Below are positions 37,397 through 46,404 of a stretch of 64,000 nucleotides of DNA, piece after piece. A program made the translations under genes and the position numbers. Position 1 is the first letter of the stretch; the number at the start of each line of letters is the position of its first letter. Below the pieces are notes generated by a model. The model was not told the origin of the DNA, searched no databases, and worked only from the letters and a program-made list of their open reading frames with translations. Origin of the DNA: Chloroflexota bacterium (lineage in GTDB: Bacteria; Chloroflexota; Dehalococcoidia; Lucifugimonadales; Lucifugimonadaceae); the NCBI GenBank assembly GCA_018650845.1, contig JABIFF010000017.1, positions 62,001 through 126,000 of the forward strand. The letters run 5' to 3'.

Positions 37397-38410
37397 ATGT
37401 CCAAGCGAATGTTGGTTCTTGCGGGAATGCTCGCGATGGTAGTGCTTACAGCATGCCAAGCTGCGGGTAAAAACCCCGAGAACATCGAGATACCTGTCGT
37501 TGTTCCAACGGTCGATGCCTCGCTATGCCAGAACGATGTGTACCCATCGGACGCACCAGTGTTCGGAGATATCACTAGCGATCAGCTTTCAGGCGAACCA
37601 GACGGAATCCGAATCTTCGACCGTGTCGTCGGTGATGGAGATACTCCAACCATCGAAGATATGGTGACGGTTGGATACACCGGCTGGCTAACTGATGGCT
37701 GTGTGTTCGATTCATCACACGCTCGTGGCGAAGATGCTGAACTGCTGCTCGTTGCCCTGATCCCAGGTTGGCGTGAAGCAATGTTGACGATGTCGGTTGG
37801 TGGTACTCGAAGAGTCGAGATTCCGCCTGCTAAGGCCTACCGTGAGCTCGGCTCACCGCCAGTCATTCCGCCAAACTCAACTCTTACTTTTGAAATTGAA
37901 CTTCTGAACGTTCTTACCCCGCAACAGGCAATTGCCACGGCTACTGCTATTGCAGCCAATGCAACCGCAACTCCTGTTCCTACTGCAACGCCCGAAGGAG
38001 GGCCTATCGTGTCTTGTGACAACCCCGGTTACCCAGATTCCGCTCCTCAGTACGATGATGTGACTGAAGACCAGTATTCAGATGAGCCTTCCGGAATTCG
38101 TGTGTTCGATTCAACGGTTGGAGACGGTGCTTCTGTTAGCCCAGAACAGACTGTTGATGTTCACTACACCGGTTGGCTTGTAGCCGACGGATGTGTGTTC
38201 GATTCTTCTTACTCACGTGGTCAGTCGATTTCGTTCCCAGTTGGCGGCGTAATCCCTGGATTCCGCGACGCTATTTTGGGCATGAAGGTCGGCGGGCAGC
38301 GACGTGTCTACATTCCTGCCGATCAGGGCTACGGTGCTCAGGGCGCTGGCGGAGCAATTCCACCTAACGCCGATCTCGTATTCGACATCGTCTTGGACAA
38401 CGCCCGCTAA
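37397..38410 (+). CDS. Lipoprotein with two FKBP-type prolyl isomerase domains
   Basis: About 337 aa, exported. The N-terminus MSKRMLVLAGMLAMVVLTAC ends in lipobox LTAC. Two FKBP domains follow: the first (about 70-165) has VTVGYTGWL, ALIPGWREAM and IPPNSTLTFEIELL; the second (about 235-335) has VDVHYTGWL, GGVIPGFRDAILGM and IPPNADLVFDIVL. An Ala/Thr/Pro linker (about 170-200) joins them. The first domain lacks the usual FPVG strand and has LLLVA instead, so it may be a chaperone-like, less active copy. Folding helper outside the membrane is the likely job. ATG 37370 is an alternative start. Confidence 0.9.
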   Translation: MSKRMLVLAGMLAMVVLTACQAAGKNPENIEIPVVVPTVDASLCQNDVYPSDAPVFGDITSDQLSGEPDGIRIFDRVVGDGDTPTIEDMVTVGYTGWLTDGCVFDSSHARGEDAELLLVALIPGWREAMLTMSVGGTRRVEIPPAKAYRELGSPPVIPPNSTLTFEIELLNVLTPQQAIATATAIAANATATPVPTATPEGGPIVSCDNPGYPDSAPQYDDVTEDQYSDEPSGIRVFDSTVGDGASVSPEQTVDVHYTGWLVADGCVFDSSYSRGQSISFPVGGVIPGFRDAILGMKVGGQRRVYIPADQGYGAQGAGGAIPPNADLVFDIVLDNAR

Positions 38411-38496
38411 GTGGCGTTAGCCACGTTTTCTCCGGCAGGGTTACTAGCGGCTAAGTCGCAAGCATTCAGCCGGTGAAGAAATTAGTTCGATAAAAG

Positions 38497-38532
38497 AAAA
38501 GCCCTCGATCATTTGATCGGGGGCTTTTTTTC
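38497..38532 (+). terminator. Rho-independent terminator after the FKBP lipoprotein gene
   Basis: AAAAGCCCTCGATCA and TGATCGGGGGCTTTT pair with one G-T and a 2 nt loop, followed by eight T. It ends the aldolase/FKBP transcript about 90 bp after the stop codon. Confidence 0.88.
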
Positions 38533-38537
38533 GCCCT

Positions 38538-38553
38538 TCCCTCCTTCGGGAGG
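38538..38553. other. UUCG-capped GC hairpin
   Basis: CCCTCCTTCGGGAGGG, a perfect 6 bp stem closed by the very stable UUCG tetraloop, directly after the terminator. A second GGGAGGG follows. Probably part of a processed or backup terminator, or another extragenic repeat. Confidence 0.55.
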
Positions 38554-38638
38554 GACCGAGGGAGGGTAGACTGCCGCTAGGTCCCAAGTCGTTCGACGAC
38601 GCCCGGACCTTAAACGCCACGCCCGGAGCTAATAACGC

Positions 38639-39865
38639 ATGCAAATAACCAAAGTTGAAACTGTTCACGTAGATGAGTTCTGGCAGATGTGCTGGGTTCG
38701 TATTCACACCGATTCGGGCGAGATCGGGCTTGGTGAAACTTGGTATTTGCCAAAATCGGTAGCCGCAGTTGTTCACGAACTGTTCGGACCAACGCTAATT
38801 GGTCGCGACCCCATGGATCGCGAAGGTCTTTGGGACGAACTGTTCAAGCTTTCAGGAATTTTTACTTATTCCGGAGCTGAACTACGTGCGCTATCAGCAA
38901 TAGATATCGCTCTTTGGGACATCGTGGGTCAGGCACTCGATCAGCCGATTTACAACTTGCTCGGCGGTAAAACACGCGACAAAATCCGCATCTACAACAC
39001 GATCGGTAGCTACGGCGATTATCAGGACAACGAGTTTGAGCAGAAAGACCCTGTTGGCTTCCTGCAAAGTCTGATCGACGAAGGAATCACGGCGGTCAAG
39101 GCGTACTACATGGCTCCGTATGCAGCTGAATCGGGCGGAAATTTCGTTTCAGCGAAGCAGATTAAAGAGGGACTCGCCCCTCTGGCCAAACAGCGCAAGG
39201 CGTTGGGTGATCAGATCGAAATCGCTCACGATGGCGGCGGACAATGGGCGTTGGCTCCGGCTATTCGCATCACCAAGGCGATGGACGAATACGACCTACT
39301 CTGGCAAGAAGAGATGATTCATCCCGTGAACGCTCAGACGCACCTAAAACTTGCGCAGGAAACGAAGGCGCCTATTTGCGCTGCTGAGCGACTGATGACT
39401 CGATTCGAGTTCAGGGAGTACATCGAAAACGGCTCAGCCGAGATCGTTATGCCCGATCTAATTTGGACCGGTGGCATCACGGAAACAAAGAAAATTGCCG
39501 TGATGGCCGATACATATCAAACGCCCATCGCCCCTCACGACTGGACGGGTCCGATCAACGTTTTTGCCTGTGCTCACATCTCGATGAACGCACCGAACGT
39601 GATGATTCAGGAGACCAACCGCGCCTACTACAAAGGCTGGTACGACAAGTTCATCGAACCCAATATCGTGATCAAAGACGGATACTTGCTCGCACCTGAA
39701 GGTCCCGGACTCGGCACACGCTTGAAAGACGAAGTATTTAACCGATCCGACGTGAACGTCGAAGCAACCACCGAGGGTTATAAGTGGGAAGCCACCGGAT
39801 TCAAAGATCCCGGCCAAAAAGTAAGCCACTTCTTCGCACCAATCGTGCCTGATGGGCAGGATTAG
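38639..39865 (+). CDS. Enolase-superfamily dehydratase homologue 5
   Basis: A 408 aa MR/MLE protein starting MQITKVETVHVDEFWQMCW. Barrel residues: ITAVKAYYMAP (Lys position), IEIAHDGGGQW (metal Asp), LWQEEMIHPV and CAAERLMTRFEF (metal Glu), APHDWTGP (His-Asp). The HDW...GP motif is close to the mannonate/galactonate dehydratase group. It has a C-terminal extension of about 60 residues beyond the usual end (GPGLGT). The fifth paralog in this window. Monocistronic after a strong terminator. Confidence 0.92.
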   Translation: MQITKVETVHVDEFWQMCWVRIHTDSGEIGLGETWYLPKSVAAVVHELFGPTLIGRDPMDREGLWDELFKLSGIFTYSGAELRALSAIDIALWDIVGQALDQPIYNLLGGKTRDKIRIYNTIGSYGDYQDNEFEQKDPVGFLQSLIDEGITAVKAYYMAPYAAESGGNFVSAKQIKEGLAPLAKQRKALGDQIEIAHDGGGQWALAPAIRITKAMDEYDLLWQEEMIHPVNAQTHLKLAQETKAPICAAERLMTRFEFREYIENGSAEIVMPDLIWTGGITETKKIAVMADTYQTPIAPHDWTGPINVFACAHISMNAPNVMIQETNRAYYKGWYDKFIEPNIVIKDGYLLAPEGPGLGTRLKDEVFNRSDVNVEATTEGYKWEATGFKDPGQKVSHFFAPIVPDGQD

Positions 39866-40051
39866 TGCTCCAAAAACTACTAACAATCGCCCTCGCACTA
39901 CTCGGCTTCTCAAAAACCGTCGCCTGCACTTTCTCGCGCTCGATTAAGTAGGCATGATTCGGAGAACATAGCCACTCATTATCTACATTCCATACTGGCT
40001 TCATGCATAATTCACCTTTCGGTCTATTGATGAAGAATCCGAGAGGTCGCG

Positions 40052-40957
40052 ATGTTTCAAAAGTGTCCTATTTGTCACGAGAGAGCAAATGTTCGAACCG
40101 CACAGAATTATGATGCTAAATCAGTTGAGTGCGATTTCTGCGGCAAATATTTTGCCGAACACAATATAGACAGAGATATTAGTGAACAAATGCCCAATGT
40201 GAGGCATCTTCTTGCGGGTTACATGTTTCACAGTCGCACCGAAAAGCGCCCAGTAATCACAATCGATGAAGCCGCATCAATTGTCTCGAATATTTCCGAG
40301 CAAGATCCTCTTCAGAAACTTGACCTATGCCTAATGATGATCAGGCGTAGCCTCGACAGACCCGATCAAATGTTCAGTCAAAACAGCATCACCAGGCAGG
40401 TTATATATGCAAGAGATGCGACTGAAATTGAATCACTTCTAGAATTTGCTCTAGACCTAGATTTAATAAGTGAAGCCCGACCTAGGACAATTGGGCGGTC
40501 TGCTGAATATACGATTTCGGCCAAAGGCTGGGAATATTTACGATCGCTCAGTTCAAGTTCTCAGAATAGCTCAAGTGCGTTTGTTGCCATGGATTTTCGA
40601 CCAGAACTGACTCCTGTATTCGATAAAGGATTTGCCCCGGCTCTAAATGCGACAGGATGGAACCCGGTGCGTGCGGATCGGATCGAGCATGCGAGTTCGA
40701 TAGATGATCTGGTGATATCGCAAATACGCAGCGCCGGCCTCATGGTTGCTGATTTCACGTACCAAAATCAGGGGGTTTATTTTGAAGCAGGATTCGCTTT
40801 TGGAATCGGAATCCAAGTGATCTGGACATGCAAGTTTGACCACCTCGACAAAGTTCACTTTGACACACGTCAATACAATCACCTGATCTGGGAGGACATA
40901 ACTGATCTTGAAGAGAAATTAGCGAACCGTGTTCGGGCGATGGACTTGTCGCGATAG
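40052..40957 (+). CDS. Zinc-finger + winged-helix + NDT/TIR-like effector protein
   Basis: A 301 aa protein of three parts. Residues 5-30 hold CPIC and CDFC, a zinc finger; residues about 105-166 look like a winged helix (EIESLLEFALDLDLIS, then YTISAKGWEYL); the C-terminal part (about 174-300) is a nucleoside 2-deoxyribosyltransferase/TIR-like domain with FVAMDFRPEL, ADFTYQNQGVYFEAGFAFG (candidate catalytic Glu245) and HFDTRQYNHLIWED. Related domains cleave N-glycosidic bonds of nucleotides or NAD. Codon use is unlike the neighbours (more AGA, ATA and A/T-ending codons), suggesting transfer. An HNH nuclease gene follows 18 bp later. A defence or DNA-damage effector is a reasonable guess, not proved. 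Confidence 0.78.
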   Translation: MFQKCPICHERANVRTAQNYDAKSVECDFCGKYFAEHNIDRDISEQMPNVRHLLAGYMFHSRTEKRPVITIDEAASIVSNISEQDPLQKLDLCLMMIRRSLDRPDQMFSQNSITRQVIYARDATEIESLLEFALDLDLISEARPRTIGRSAEYTISAKGWEYLRSLSSSSQNSSSAFVAMDFRPELTPVFDKGFAPALNATGWNPVRADRIEHASSIDDLVISQIRSAGLMVADFTYQNQGVYFEAGFAFGIGIQVIWTCKFDHLDKVHFDTRQYNHLIWEDITDLEEKLANRVRAMDLSR

Positions 40958-40975
40958 AAATTGAAGGGGTCATTC

Positions 40976-41557
40976 ATGCCGCAAAAATCACAACATAGCG
41001 CCTTCAAAATGCCTTCAAAGGTCCACATCACGGGCAGAACATCGACAATTACCAACTCATTTGTCCAGGCAATTATCCCGCAGATAGAACCTTCCGACGA
41101 AGAGATCACCTTGGTACTCGAAGTACTAGGAATGTCAGATACCGGTACCGAATGCTCGTACTGTGGCGCTGAGGCCACACAATGGGATCACTTGAACGCA
41201 ATCGTGCGAAATAAGCGACCAACTGGTTATATAACCAATATCGCCAATTTGGTTCCTGCGTGTGGTACTTGCAATCAATCTAAAGGTGCTAAGCACTGGA
41301 AAATCTGGATGTTGGGTACCGCAGCTCAATCACCATCTTCACGAAGAATCCCTGACATTGAGACTCGTGTGGAAAGATTGACAGCATTCGAATCAATATT
41401 CGAAACTGAACGAATCAACTTTGAAGCGGTAGTTGATCCAAAATTATGGGATGAGTATTGGGCCGAACATGAAAATGTCGTTGAGTCCATGAAAAAAGCT
41501 CAAAATAAGGCTGACCAAGTTTGGGAATCTATCCAAGTTAATATTCGAACTCGATAA
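40976..41557 (+). CDS. HNH endonuclease
   Basis: A 193 aa protein with a treble-clef HNH motif: CSYCG (60-64), QWDHL (DH at 71-72), NLVPACGTCNQSKG (about 91-104), then KHW. The two Cys pairs hold zinc and His72 is the likely general base. Flanks are helical with no further known domain. ATG 40976 has AAGGGG six bases before it; a TTG at 40961 is open but less likely. Same A/T-leaning codon use as the upstream gene, and co-transcribed. Ends 9 bp before the FGGY kinase. Likely DNA-cleaving partner of the NDT/TIR-like protein. Confidence 0.85.
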   Translation: MPQKSQHSAFKMPSKVHITGRTSTITNSFVQAIIPQIEPSDEEITLVLEVLGMSDTGTECSYCGAEATQWDHLNAIVRNKRPTGYITNIANLVPACGTCNQSKGAKHWKIWMLGTAAQSPSSRRIPDIETRVERLTAFESIFETERINFEAVVDPKLWDEYWAEHENVVESMKKAQNKADQVWESIQVNIRTR

Positions 41558-41566
41558 AATCGCCTG

Positions 41567-43045
41567 ATGCCCACTCACTACCTTTCTATCGATGTTGGTT
41601 CTACTTCGGTTACGGCTCTGATCATCGACATCGAGGCTAAATCGGTTGTCGGTAGCTCGACCATCGCCAATAACGCCGAAATCACTTCGCCACAAGACAA
41701 AAAGCGCGGTCGGTCTGAGTGGGATCTCGTTCGAATGACTGATCTTGCGGTCACCAACGCTGCGAACCTTATCTCCAGTACAAAAACGCAGCCCGCGGCG
41801 ATAGGCATCACCGGACAGCAACAGGGTCTTCAGCTTCTAGACAAAGACCTCAACACAGTCGGAAATTTTATCTCGTGGCAAGACCAGCGATCTAAAGATC
41901 CTCTCCCTGGCTCTAGCTCTGGCGAAAACCGCACATATCTCGATGCGATGGGCGAGCTAGGCGGTGCTGTAACCGAAGAAAACGGACTTCCTGCCTTCGA
42001 TAACACCGGTTGCCCAATAGTCACCGGATACACCGCTCCCACTCTCTACTGGCTCAAAGCCAACAACGAACTCCCAACGAACGTTCCTAATATTCACGGC
42101 ACAACCGCTCCTGAATTCGTCGTTTCGAGGCTCACTGGCACCCGACCCGTTACCGATCCCACCGACGCTGTTAGTTGGGGTGTTTACGATCTCACCAAAA
42201 TGGACTGGAACTACGATCTAATCAATTCGCTCGGCCTGAAGAGAGAAATTTTCTCGAATCTTGCCGATTCGTGCACTCCAGCTGGCAAGCTCACACCAGC
42301 AATGGCTGCCAAGCTCGGTGCGAAGGCCGGAATTCCCGTTTCAGTAGCTTCTGGCGATCATCAATGTAGCTTCGCTGGCACCGTATCCGACTACGACAAC
42401 ACGGTCGCAATCAATATCGGCACAGGCGGGCAGGCGTCCGTTTACGTCGACAAGCCAACTCCAAGAGGTTGGCTAGAACTTCGACCGTATATCCAAAGCG
42501 GCTACTTACTAGCAGGTGTCGGTGTAGTCGGCGGTCGCACCTTCCGCACGCTGAGAGATTTCTTCAACAATGCCAGCAGGGCAATCGCTGGATACGAGCT
42601 CGACCCTGACGTTCTATACGAAAAACTGGTCGAGTTAGCATCCAAAGTTCCTGCCGGTGCCGAAGGAGTGGTGGTCGACCCACTGTTCACGGGTTCCCGC
42701 AGTAACCCTCTGGCGAAGGCAGCGGTGCGTGAACTCACTCCGGGCACGTTCACACCCGGACACATGGCACGTGCTCTCTTCGAGGCGATGGCGGCCCAAT
42801 TAGCCGATTCATATCGTGAGGCGGCGAAGCTGGGCGCAGGTGAACGTTCAAAGCTTGTCGGTTCAGGCAACGGTCTAAAGCTAAACGCTGTGCTCAGAGA
42901 ATCTCTTGAAGCTGAACTCGGTATGTCGCTTCAACTCGGAAGGCACAACGAAGAAGCCGCTATCGGTGCAGCGTTGTGCGCAGCTGTTGCCGACGGATCG
43001 TTTGGTTCGATTTCCGAAGCCAGCGCTTCGTTTGCTGGCGGCTAG
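41567..43045 (+). CDS. FGGY-family carbohydrate kinase (sedoheptulokinase/xylulokinase-like)
   Basis: ATP-dependent sugar kinase of 492 aa with two actin-like domains. Visible: SIDVGSTSVTALI (phosphate 1), GITGQQQG and SWQDQRS (substrate strand), VASGDHQCSFAG (catalytic Asp and adenosine-domain start), AINIGTGGQAS (phosphate 2) and LVGSGNGLKLN. GDHQCS in place of the xylulokinase GDQ/GGGDN pattern is close to sedoheptulokinases. It would phosphorylate a ketose made in sugar degradation. GC-typical codon use returns here, so it is the host gene bordering the island upstream. Confidence 0.88.
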   Translation: MPTHYLSIDVGSTSVTALIIDIEAKSVVGSSTIANNAEITSPQDKKRGRSEWDLVRMTDLAVTNAANLISSTKTQPAAIGITGQQQGLQLLDKDLNTVGNFISWQDQRSKDPLPGSSSGENRTYLDAMGELGGAVTEENGLPAFDNTGCPIVTGYTAPTLYWLKANNELPTNVPNIHGTTAPEFVVSRLTGTRPVTDPTDAVSWGVYDLTKMDWNYDLINSLGLKREIFSNLADSCTPAGKLTPAMAAKLGAKAGIPVSVASGDHQCSFAGTVSDYDNTVAINIGTGGQASVYVDKPTPRGWLELRPYIQSGYLLAGVGVVGGRTFRTLRDFFNNASRAIAGYELDPDVLYEKLVELASKVPAGAEGVVVDPLFTGSRSNPLAKAAVRELTPGTFTPGHMARALFEAMAAQLADSYREAAKLGAGERSKLVGSGNGLKLNAVLRESLEAELGMSLQLGRHNEEAAIGAALCAAVADGSFGSISEASASFAGG

Positions 43046-43118
43046 TCGGTAACTGGCAATTCGCTAACCACTTCTAACTACGCTCTAGGTTCCGGGTTAG
43101 GCGACAATAGCGTTCGTT

Positions 43119-44078
43119 ATGCCAATCCCACCAGCACCAACTCCTTCACAGTTCGAACAAGTCGCTTTGGCGATCGATTCAGACGCGAAAGTTGTTTCGA
43201 CTCACAAGCTGCTTGGCGGGCTTGGTTGCCGGATGGACGTACTCGAATATCAGATAGCCGATGGAGAGTCGCAGAGAGTCGTTACTCGCCAGTACTGGGT
43301 GAAAGATGACCCATCTAACGACAAACGACCTATCGGTGAATCGAGAATTCTTGCTGCGCTAAATGCCAACGGTGTTCCAGTTCCAGAACCTATTCTCGAT
43401 GAAAAGGCAGCTAGCGAAATATTCGGTCGACCGGGTCTAGTGATTTCGTACATAAACGGAATGCCGAATCTTGGACCCGCCGATCTACAAGATTGGGCAA
43501 GGCAACTCGCCACCGCTATGGCGAATATTCATACTGCCAAAGTTCCAGCCGAACTCGAAGACCTGCCGAGATCGCACATCGTTTCTCTTGAAAAATGGAT
43601 GGCAGCAGATAGCCCACCTGAACGTTTTGCAAAACACGAACTAGGCACCGATTTGTGGAACGCCATGCGGGCTATGTGGCCTAATGTCGACACTTCGAAA
43701 AACCAGATCATCCACACTGATTTTTGGCCTGGAAATATGCTGTGGCACGCCGATAGATTGCTAGCGATAGTCGATTGGGAATGGCCTTCTCTTGGAGTAC
43801 CCAGCGACGATGTCGGATATTTTCTCTCCGATGCTGCCTACACCGGATTCGACGTCGAAAACACGTTCCTCGAGACGTACGAGAAAGTTTCAGGCAAGCC
43901 AGTTACCGATCTGCTGTTCTGGAAGATGTTTGCCACCGCAATGCCTTTGCCAGATGTAGGCCCATGGGCGCAGGGTTACGAGGAATTGGGGATGCGCCAC
44001 ATGGATGCGGACCAAATTCGTGAGGCGCACGCCAACCACATAAAAAACCTGCTGAGCGAGTTCCACTCGAATGCCTGA
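43119..44078 (+). CDS. APH-type phosphotransferase, tandem copy 1
   Basis: A 319 aa kinase of the aminoglycoside phosphotransferase / choline kinase fold. Key motifs: HTDFWPGNMLW (HxDxxxxN catalytic loop) and AIVDWEWPSLG (metal Asp, DWE). The N-lobe has VVSTHKLLGGLGCRMDVLE. Such proteins phosphorylate small hydroxylated molecules (homoserine, choline, aminoglycosides, acyl-CoA-linked sugars). Overlaps the next gene by 8 bp; the pair is a tandem duplication. True substrate unknown. Confidence 0.87.
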   Translation: MPIPPAPTPSQFEQVALAIDSDAKVVSTHKLLGGLGCRMDVLEYQIADGESQRVVTRQYWVKDDPSNDKRPIGESRILAALNANGVPVPEPILDEKAASEIFGRPGLVISYINGMPNLGPADLQDWARQLATAMANIHTAKVPAELEDLPRSHIVSLEKWMAADSPPERFAKHELGTDLWNAMRAMWPNVDTSKNQIIHTDFWPGNMLWHADRLLAIVDWEWPSLGVPSDDVGYFLSDAAYTGFDVENTFLETYEKVSGKPVTDLLFWKMFATAMPLPDVGPWAQGYEELGMRHMDADQIREAHANHIKNLLSEFHSNA

Positions 44079-45036
44079 AATTCGAGAGCTGGCAGCGAAG
44101 CCGACGACCGAACAATTCGCCCGTATCGCTCGCGCAATCGATGCATCTGCGGAGGTAGTTTCAACCCGACGCCTAATCGGCGGCATATCTTGTCGAATGG
44201 ACGTGCTTGAGTTCACATCTAGCGTTGGAAAAGCGGGGACGACCAACAAAGTCGTGGTCAGGCAGTACGGACCCTGGCACAAAGATGATGATCCGCATCC
44301 CGGAGCCATCGAAGCCGTCGTGCTCGATCTGCTTAGCAAGAACTCCGTCGCCGCTCCGTCTTTGATTCTCGATAAAAAAGCAACGACGATCATGGGCAAC
44401 CGCACGATCGTCACTTCGTTTATCGACGGCAGGCCAAAGCTGGTTCCGCATGATCTTTTCGACTGGTCGGAGCAGATGGTCGGAGCCATTTCGAAGGTTC
44501 ACGGAACTCCGCTTACGCCGAAAGTACGAAAACTACTGCCGAGTCTCTACACCGGATTCGAACGACTTTTCACCCGTGATGAGCCAAGCGAAGCCATCGC
44601 TCAGCACCCTCTCGGCAATGCTCTGTGGGAAGCAGCAAAAAATCTGTGGCCTTCGGTCAGTAAAACCGAAGATCACATCGTCCACGCCGACTACTGGCCC
44701 GGCAACACACTTTGGAGTGACGACAAACTGCTGGCAATCGTTGATTGGGAAGAGCCCAGATTGGGCGAGCCGACTTGGGACATAGCGGTGATCGTTCAAG
44801 ATGCGGCGTGTTTCGGAATGGATATCGAAGATGCTGTTGTTAGTCAGCACAGGCGAACTTCGGGTCGAATGTTGAAGGACTACGATTTTTGGCGAATGGT
44901 TGTCGCTTTGAGTGAGATGCCCGATCCCGGAATATGGGTCGAGGGCTATCGTGCTCTCGGCGGAATTGCGCTCACCGCCAAGAACGTTCGTGAGTTCCAC
45001 ACAGCGTCAGTGGAGCAACTGCTGGCGAGGGTTTAG
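44071..45036 (+). CDS. APH-type phosphotransferase, tandem copy 2
   Basis: A 321 aa paralog of the previous gene, with matching RLIGGISCRMDVLEF near the N-terminus, HADYWPGNTLW catalytic loop and AIVDWEEPRLGEP metal site. The 8 bp overlap with copy 1 implies translational coupling. Since both keep every catalytic residue, both are probably active, perhaps with different substrates. No regulator seen nearby. Confidence 0.87.
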   Translation: MPEIRELAAKPTTEQFARIARAIDASAEVVSTRRLIGGISCRMDVLEFTSSVGKAGTTNKVVVRQYGPWHKDDDPHPGAIEAVVLDLLSKNSVAAPSLILDKKATTIMGNRTIVTSFIDGRPKLVPHDLFDWSEQMVGAISKVHGTPLTPKVRKLLPSLYTGFERLFTRDEPSEAIAQHPLGNALWEAAKNLWPSVSKTEDHIVHADYWPGNTLWSDDKLLAIVDWEEPRLGEPTWDIAVIVQDAACFGMDIEDAVVSQHRRTSGRMLKDYDFWRMVVALSEMPDPGIWVEGYRALGGIALTAKNVREFHTASVEQLLARV

Positions 45037-45073
45037 GACGTCATATGTCCAGACTCTCTAGATCTTGGAAGTT

Positions 45074-45201
45074 GTCATTCTGAACTTGATTCAGAATCAG
45101 TTGTAGCTGTCGGCAACTTCCGACCACGCCAACCCACGACCACCGAATAGCAAGAACGACGAACCCAATCGAAAACAATTCTGAATCGAGTTCAGAGTGA
45201 C
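45074..45201. repeat. MITE-like palindromic element, family A copy 4
   Basis: Starts GTCATTCTGAACTTGATTCA and ends with TGAATCGAGTTCAGAGTGAC, two changes from the consensus end. 128 bp, in the convergent gap between the APH pair and the alcohol dehydrogenase. A GTGCCACTGGCAC palindrome (45284-45296) follows at the dehydrogenase stop codon. Confidence 0.85.
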
Positions 45202-45295
45202 AGTCTTAACACCCCAATCCTGACAGATTAGCCAGAAGCTCCCGGCAACCGAATCAGCCCACACCAATCCTGTCTCAGAAAACGTGCCACTGGCA

Positions 45296-46300
45296 CTATC
45301 CGTTGGGTTTGATTACGAACTTCACGCCTTTGCCTTCGCCTGAATCGACGATAGCTTGCGGTACATCTTGCAGTTCGTAGCGACCTGAAATCACGCCATC
45401 GAGATTAATCGTGTCGATCTCAGCAGGTGTTCGAGCGAACACGTCGCCACGACCAAATGCACCCTTCAGAGTGATCTCTCGATAGTGAAGGTCGTACATA
45501 TCTACCGGTAGCGGGGCGCCTTCAGGGTTCACCCCGATCATCAACACCTCACCACGAGGCCGAACAACTTCAACACACTTGGCAACTAGATTTGGGTGCC
45601 CAACCACTTCGGCTGCGATATTGGCTCCGTAACCGCCGTTGTGATCTTTAATGAATTCAGTGAGATCGCTTTCGGTGGGATCGTGCAGCAGATCGGCACC
45701 AAATTGAGTGGCCATCTCTCGTCGAGCTGCAACCGGTTCCGACATCACCATTCGCTCAACGCCCTGTCGTTTTAGAAACGCCAGTGTGAACAGACCCATG
45801 ATGCCTCCGCCGATCACAACTCCTATGCCGTTGTCGTCGATGCGCATCATCTCAGCACCTGAGAGACAGCAAGAAGCGGGTTCAGTAAGAGCAGCCTGTT
45901 CAAGATCGAGACTGTCTGGGATTTTCACCGCCGATTGCGAGGGAGCAGTTGCATATTCAGCGAACATTCCAGATGTAAGATCGGCGTTTTCGCAGCGTGA
46001 TTCCGACCAAGTGGTACATGCCGAACAAACTCCGCAATGACTCGTCGTGTTCATCACAACTCGTTCACCGATTCGGCTTTTGTCGACGCCCTCTCCAACT
46101 TCAACAATCACACCAGAACCTTCGTGCCCAAGCACTTTTGGCGGTGTCGATGGGAACAGGCCTTGCGTGATGTGAACGTCGGTGCCGCAAACGCCTATGG
46201 TGTCGACTTTTACAACTACTCTGCCGGGACGAGCTACGGGATCGGGAACTTGATCAAGCGTGAACTTGTCGCCGCCGTGCCAGGTCATTAGTCGCATCAA
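45296..46300 (-). CDS. Zinc-dependent alcohol/sugar dehydrogenase (MDR)
   Basis: Medium-chain NAD(P)-dependent dehydrogenase of 334 aa, sorbitol/threonine dehydrogenase-like. Catalytic zinc site: GVCGTDVHITQG (Cys) and LGHEGSG (His, Glu). Structural zinc cysteines: HCGVCSACTTWSESRC. Rossmann loop: VIGGGIMGLF. It oxidises a secondary alcohol of a polyol or sugar to a ketose, a step that fits the FGGY kinase next door, though they are on opposite strands. The stop codon abuts the GTGCCACTGGCAC palindrome also found at the VOC gene end at 60030-60042. Confidence 0.92.
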   Translation of the reverse strand: MMRLMTWHGGDKFTLDQVPDPVARPGRVVVKVDTIGVCGTDVHITQGLFPSTPPKVLGHEGSGVIVEVGEGVDKSRIGERVVMNTTSHCGVCSACTTWSESRCENADLTSGMFAEYATAPSQSAVKIPDSLDLEQAALTEPASCCLSGAEMMRIDDNGIGVVIGGGIMGLFTLAFLKRQGVERMVMSEPVAARREMATQFGADLLHDPTESDLTEFIKDHNGGYGANIAAEVVGHPNLVAKCVEVVRPRGEVLMIGVNPEGAPLPVDMYDLHYREITLKGAFGRGDVFARTPAEIDTINLDGVISGRYELQDVPQAIVDSGEGKGVKFVIKPNG

Positions 46301-46404
46301 TGTAGTCGCCTCGTTTCGTCCAAGTTGCTCGCTTGCTGCCGATATTAGGCGCGAGTGAACGTGAGTTCAACGTAAGTTCATAAGATTTACGAAGCGAAGC
46401 GAGT

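Noticed and set aside
38499..38553. Riboswitch between FKBP and the fifth enolase-type gene
   Set aside because: The structures are a terminator and a simple UUCG hairpin; no aptamer core is evident.
40052..41557. Thoeris-like defence system
   Set aside because: The C-terminal domain is NDT/TIR-like, but there is no ThsA/SIR2 partner; only the loose analogy remains.
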